From positions 1 through 44,933 of the forward strand of contig CAZOBH010000009.1 of NCBI GenBank assembly GCA_964578175.1: a stretch of DNA of 44,933 nucleotides, written 5' to 3'. The notes beneath the pieces are model-generated. The model did no database searches and had not been told where the DNA came from. It worked only from the letters and a program-made list of their open reading frames with translations. The stretch comes from RUG11788 sp964578175. Its GTDB lineage: Bacteria; Bacillota_I; Bacilli_A; RF39; UBA660. The translations under genes were made by a program, and so were the position numbers. This document shows, piece after piece, positions 41,943 through 44,933 of the stretch; position 1 is the stretch's first letter; every line of letters starts with the position of its first letter.

Positions 41943-42356
41943 ATGAATAAGAAAGAATTAATAAGATCGATTAAATTTACTTTATTTTCAATTTCAGCTG
42001 GAGTAATTGAATTTGCATTATTTGAATTATTATCAGTTATTACTGGTTTATCATACTCAGTTAAATATCTAATTGCATTAATTGCATCTGTTATATGGAA
42101 CTTCACTTTGAATAGAAATTATACTTTTAAATCAGCTAGTAATGTACCTGTTGCTATGTTTAAAGTATTTATATTCTATTTAATATTTACTCCATTATCT
42201 ACTTTATTTGGAGACTATTTAACAAAGGAATTACTATGGAATGAAACAGTAGTAGTTATTATAAATATGTTACTTAATTTTGTATTAGAATACTTATATG
42301 ATAGATATTATGTATTTGGTAAATCAATTGATACTAGAAAAAAGAAAAAATATTAA
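41943..42356 (+). CDS. gtcA: GtrA-family polyprenyl-sugar flippase
   Basis: A 137-aa, four-helix membrane protein. IKFTLFSISAGVIEFALFELL and SVIWNFTLNRNYTFKS fit the GtrA signature; the C-terminal part repeats it (NFVLEYLYDRYYVFG). Family members carry undecaprenyl-linked sugars across the membrane. It completes the set with the GT2 enzyme and YfhO. AAGAGG precedes the ATG. Confidence 0.9.
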   Translation: MNKKELIRSIKFTLFSISAGVIEFALFELLSVITGLSYSVKYLIALIASVIWNFTLNRNYTFKSASNVPVAMFKVFIFYLIFTPLSTLFGDYLTKELLWNETVVVIINMLLNFVLEYLYDRYYVFGKSIDTRKKKKY

Positions 42357-42408
42357 TGCAATAAAATAAAATTATGATAAAATAATCTTAAGAAAGGAGA
42401 TTAAGTTT

Positions 42409-42837
42409 ATGAATTACGGTTATGGTGGTAGTTATGGGTACAATACAGTTACACCTACAAAACCTGCTTTAGATGGAGCTGGAACAGCATTTATTGTTTG
42501 TGCTGTACTTGCAGTAGCTGCAGGAATAGTTTTATATTTTACTTTTTTAGATAAGAAAAATGATGGTAAATTTAAAGGATTCTTAGGATTCTTATATAAT
42601 TTCTTAACATTTAAAACTTTAAGTTTAGAACTAATCCTTAAAATTTGTTATTTAATTGCTGCTTCATTTACTACTTTATACTCATTATATTTAATAAGTG
42701 TTAACTTTTTCAGTTTCTTAATACTATTAATCTTAGGAAACTTAGTAATTAGAATAGTATATGAATTAGTATTACTACAAATTCTTATGTATAGAAGAGT
42801 ATCTAATATTGAAGACGAATTAAAAAAGAAAAAATAA
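42409..42837 (+). CDS. Gly/Tyr-start membrane protein of unknown function
   Basis: A 142-aa protein. A short Gly/Tyr-rich N-terminus (MNYGYGGSYGYN) is followed by about three hydrophobic segments (25-47, 75-100, 103-128) and a charged tail ending KKKK. AAAGGAG is a good ribosome site, with TGATAAAAT upstream as a possible extended -10. It is closed by a terminator. No named family is recognised; it resembles small DUF4282-type membrane proteins only loosely. Confidence 0.75.
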   Translation: MNYGYGGSYGYNTVTPTKPALDGAGTAFIVCAVLAVAAGIVLYFTFLDKKNDGKFKGFLGFLYNFLTFKTLSLELILKICYLIAASFTTLYSLYLISVNFFSFLILLILGNLVIRIVYELVLLQILMYRRVSNIEDELKKKK

Positions 42838-42849
42838 ACTTTATCTTTG

Positions 42850-42869
42850 ACTCCCATTAGGGAGTTTTT
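42850..42869 (+). terminator. Terminator after the Gly/Tyr membrane protein gene
   Basis: Stem ACTCCC (42850-42855) / GGGAGT (42860-42865), loop ATTA, T run. Confidence 0.85.
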
Positions 42870-42910
42870 ATTTTATTAGATTTGATTTATAATTAAAGCG
42901 TGGTGATTTT

Positions 42911-43933
42911 ATGGAAAGTATATATAATCTAACTTTTGATGAACTAGTTGAGTATTTTATAAATAATGGTGATAAAAAATTTAGAGCGGAACAAGTATTT
43001 GATTGGTTATATGTTAAAAGAGTTAAATCATTTGATGAAATGTCTAATTTAAAGAAAGAAGTTATAGATAAATTAAAAGAAAATTTTACTATTTCTAGTA
43101 TTAATTTAGATAAAGTAGAAAGAGATATAGAAGTAAACAAATATTTATTTAGTTTAAGTGATAATAATCATATTGAGTCTGTATTGATGAGACATGATTA
43201 TGGAAATAGTATATGTATCTCTAGTCAAGTTGGTTGTAATATGGGATGTAAGTTTTGTGAAAGTGGAAGACTTAAAAAAGTAAGAAATTTAAAAGCATCA
43301 GAAATGGTTGAACAAATACTTAAAGTTGAAGAAGATTTAAAAGAAAGAATTACTCATGTAGTAATTATGGGAATTGGTGAACCTTTTGATAACTTTGATA
43401 ATTTTAAAAAGTTTGTTTCAATTATAAATTATCAAAAAGGAATAGATATCGGAGCTAGACATATTACAGTATCTACTTGTGGATTAGTACCTAAAATAGA
43501 TGAATTTAGTGAATTTCCATATCAAGTAAATCTAGCTATATCACTACATGCACCTACTAATGAAATTAGAGATAAGATTATGCCGATTAATAATAAATAT
43601 AAAATAGAAGAGGTAATTGGTGCAGTAAAAAGATATATAGAAAAGACTAATAGACGTGTTACATTTGAATATATTTTATTAGATGGAATAAATGATAGTG
43701 AAGAATGCGCTAATAAACTATGTGATCTTTTAAAAGGACTTAATTGTTATGTAAATTTAATTCCTTATAATGAAACTGATAATTTAGGTTATAAAAGAAG
43801 TAAAAAAGATACTATTTCTAAATTTTATGATATAATTAAAAAGAGAAATATAGGAGTAACGATAAGGAGAGAGTTTGGTACTAATATTAGTGCTGCTTGT
43901 GGACAACTTAGAGCGAAGAAGGAGGACTTATGA
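42911..43933 (+). CDS. rlmN: 23S rRNA (adenine-2503-C2) methyltransferase
   Basis: Radical SAM enzyme that methylates A2503 of 23S rRNA and also A37 of some tRNAs. The 340-aa protein has an N-terminal RNA-binding region (FRAEQVFDWLY), the cluster motif CxxxCxxC in QVGCNMGCKFCESG, GIGEPFDNFDN, and the C-terminal cysteine in SAACGQLRAKK. The CESG after the cluster differs from the common CATG and is a minor point of doubt, Cfr-like function being the alternative. It overlaps the phosphatase gene by 4 bases; rlmN-prpC-prkC is the Bacillus order. Confidence 0.9.
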   Translation: MESIYNLTFDELVEYFINNGDKKFRAEQVFDWLYVKRVKSFDEMSNLKKEVIDKLKENFTISSINLDKVERDIEVNKYLFSLSDNNHIESVLMRHDYGNSICISSQVGCNMGCKFCESGRLKKVRNLKASEMVEQILKVEEDLKERITHVVIMGIGEPFDNFDNFKKFVSIINYQKGIDIGARHITVSTCGLVPKIDEFSEFPYQVNLAISLHAPTNEIRDKIMPINNKYKIEEVIGAVKRYIEKTNRRVTFEYILLDGINDSEECANKLCDLLKGLNCYVNLIPYNETDNLGYKRSKKDTISKFYDIIKKRNIGVTIRREFGTNISAACGQLRAKKEDL

Positions 43934-44670
43934 AAACTTTTTATTTAACGGATCCAGGAAAAGTTAGAAGTCATAATGAAGATAGCGTAACTATTTTAAA
44001 AAATCATAATAATGAATACTTAATGGCTGTTGCTGATGGAATGGGAGGGCATTCTGCAGGTGAGATTGCATCATCTATAGCAATTAATCATTTAAGTAAG
44101 ATGTTTAATGAGAACTTTTTAGATTTAGAAAAAGTTCAAGCTGTTAATTGGTTAAGAGATACGGTAATAGAAATTAATGATTTAATATTTGATTATGTTG
44201 ATAAACATCCTGAAAGTAAGGGAATGGGAACAACATTAGTTTGTGCTTTAGTTACAAAGAAATATATTTTATTTGGAAATATCGGAGATTCATCTGGTTT
44301 TGTAGTAAAGACAGGTAAACTACGTAAAGTAACTTATGATCATACTTTGGTTAATTTACTTTTAAGAGCTGGAGAAATTAGTGAAGAAGAAGCTAAAAAT
44401 CATCCTAAGAAAAATGTACTTATGAAAGCACTAGGAGCTAATAATCCTATTGATATTGATATTTTTGATTGTGATATGGATATTGATTCAATTCTTTTAT
44501 GTAGTGATGGATTAACTACTATGTTAGATAAAGATCAAATAGAAAAAATACTTTTAGAAGATATAGATGTAGAAGACAAAGTAATTAAATTGATTAGAAA
44601 AAGTAACAACAGAGGAGGACTAGACAATATATCAATTGCATATTTAGATTTTAAAGAAAGCGGTGAATGA
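43930..44670 (+). CDS. prpC: PP2C-family Ser/Thr protein phosphatase
   Basis: A 246-aa metal-dependent phosphatase that reverses the adjoining kinase. RSHNEDSV, VADGMGGHSAGE, GMGTTLVCALV, IGDSSGFVV, LCSDGLTTML and RGGLDNISIAYLD give all PP2C motifs with their metal-binding Asp residues. It is coupled to rlmN upstream and leaves one base before the kinase start. Confidence 0.95.
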   Translation: MKTFYLTDPGKVRSHNEDSVTILKNHNNEYLMAVADGMGGHSAGEIASSIAINHLSKMFNENFLDLEKVQAVNWLRDTVIEINDLIFDYVDKHPESKGMGTTLVCALVTKKYILFGNIGDSSGFVVKTGKLRKVTYDHTLVNLLLRAGEISEEEAKNHPKKNVLMKALGANNPIDIDIFDCDMDIDSILLCSDGLTTMLDKDQIEKILLEDIDVEDKVIKLIRKSNNRGGLDNISIAYLDFKESGE

Positions 44671-44671
44671 T

Positions 44672-44933
44672 TTGATAACAAAGGGGCAAAAAATAAATGA
44701 TAGATATGAAATTATAAAGAGTATTGGTGAAGGAGGAATGGCCAACGTATATCTTGGTCAAGATACCATCTTAGATAGAAAAGTTGCCATTAAAGTACTT
44801 AGAGGTGACTTATCTAATGATGAAAAATTTATTCGCCGTTTTCAACGTGAAGCATTATCTGCATCAAGTCTATCTCACCCTAATATTGTTGAGATGTATG
44901 ATGTAGGTGAAGATAATGGTAATTATTATATCG
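44672..44933 (+). CDS. prkC: PrkC-type Ser/Thr protein kinase, 5' part
   Basis: The first 87 codons of a Hanks-type kinase, cut by the window end. The glycine loop GEGGMANVYLG, the catalytic Lys in VAIKVLRGD, and the C-helix FIRRFQREALSASSLSHPNIV are present. The start is TTG 44672, with GGTGA 5 bases upstream and one base after the phosphatase stop; no ATG is in a better place. The C-terminal PASTA repeats expected of PrkC lie outside the window. IreB at 25822 is a likely substrate. Confidence 0.92.
   Translation, partial: MITKGQKINDRYEIIKSIGEGGMANVYLGQDTILDRKVAIKVLRGDLSNDEKFIRRFQREALSASSLSHPNIVEMYDVGEDNGNYYI

Overview
The window is a strongly AT-rich chromosomal segment of a low-GC Gram-positive bacterium (Firmicutes/Bacilli). 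TGA is used as a stop (ends of the PP2C gene and of the leader peptide) and tryptophan is TGG, so the code is the standard bacterial one and Mycoplasma-type code 4 is unlikely. Several gene blocks match Bacillus order or content: hisS-aspS, ireB-ruvX-DUF1292-mltG-trmR-trhP1-trhP2, ftsA-ftsZ, rlmN-prpC-prkC and ymfF-ymfH. The reduced, wall-bearing gene set would suit an uncultured gut Bacilli lineage such as RF39 or Erysipelotrichales relatives, but that placement is only a guess. A run of exactly 100 Ns inside pyk marks a scaffold gap, so the sequence is a draft assembly, perhaps a metagenome bin.

Layout. 1-3.7 kb: 3' part of hisS, an archaeal-type aspS and pyk (interrupted by the gap). 3.7-5.2 kb (minus): tmcAL and a small lipoprotein. 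5.3-6.5 kb: radC, a DUF4186 gene and tRNA-Gly(TCC). 6.6-7.0 kb (minus): an unknown membrane protein. 7.27-8.8 kb: a regulatory leader and a short leuA. The leader holds a possible structured RNA with its own terminator, then a Leu/Ile-rich leader peptide whose transcript can form a 1:2 / 2:3 / 3:4 attenuator. 8.8-9.5 kb: aquaporin. 9.6-12.4 kb: a bacteriocin locus made of a C39-peptidase ABC exporter, a small membrane accessory protein and two short double-glycine precursor peptides. 12.5-22.9 kb: cell division and chromosome handling (ftsA, ftsZ, ftsK, a 66-aa membrane protein, the M16 pair ymfF/ymfH, a HerA-like ATPase, sepF and a DivIVA-domain gene). 22.9-23.1 kb (minus): rpmB.

23.2-31.8 kb: lspA, rluD-like, rhomboid protease, ireB, ruvX, DUF1292, mltG, the tRNA wobble-uridine set trmR/trhP1/trhP2, and an HD-domain dNTPase. 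31.9-33.0 kb: acyltransferase and tRNA-Glu(CTC). 33.05-33.7 kb (minus): a Tim44-like zinc-ribbon protein. 33.8-42.8 kb: envelope genes (PIG-L deacetylase, YfhO, a membrane-anchored thioredoxin, a GT2 polyprenyl glycosyltransferase, a two-TM/charged-linker/glucosaminidase-like protein, an unknown membrane-anchored protein, mraY, gtrA and an unknown membrane protein). 42.9-44.9 kb: rlmN, the PP2C phosphatase and the start of the PrkC-type kinase.

How the genes fit together. GT2, GtrA and YfhO form a complete set of the kind that glycosylates teichoic acids through a lipid-linked sugar. IreB, PP2C and PrkC are the three members of the IreK/IreB/IreP-type envelope signalling circuit. TrhP1, TrhP2 and TrmR cover the 5-methoxyuridine-34 pathway. 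Most transcription units are closed by clear intrinsic hairpin terminators, and many start at an extended -10 (TGN-TATAAT) with a poor -35. The most noteworthy regions are the leuA leader at 7.27-7.57 kb and the bacteriocin locus at 9.6-12.45 kb.
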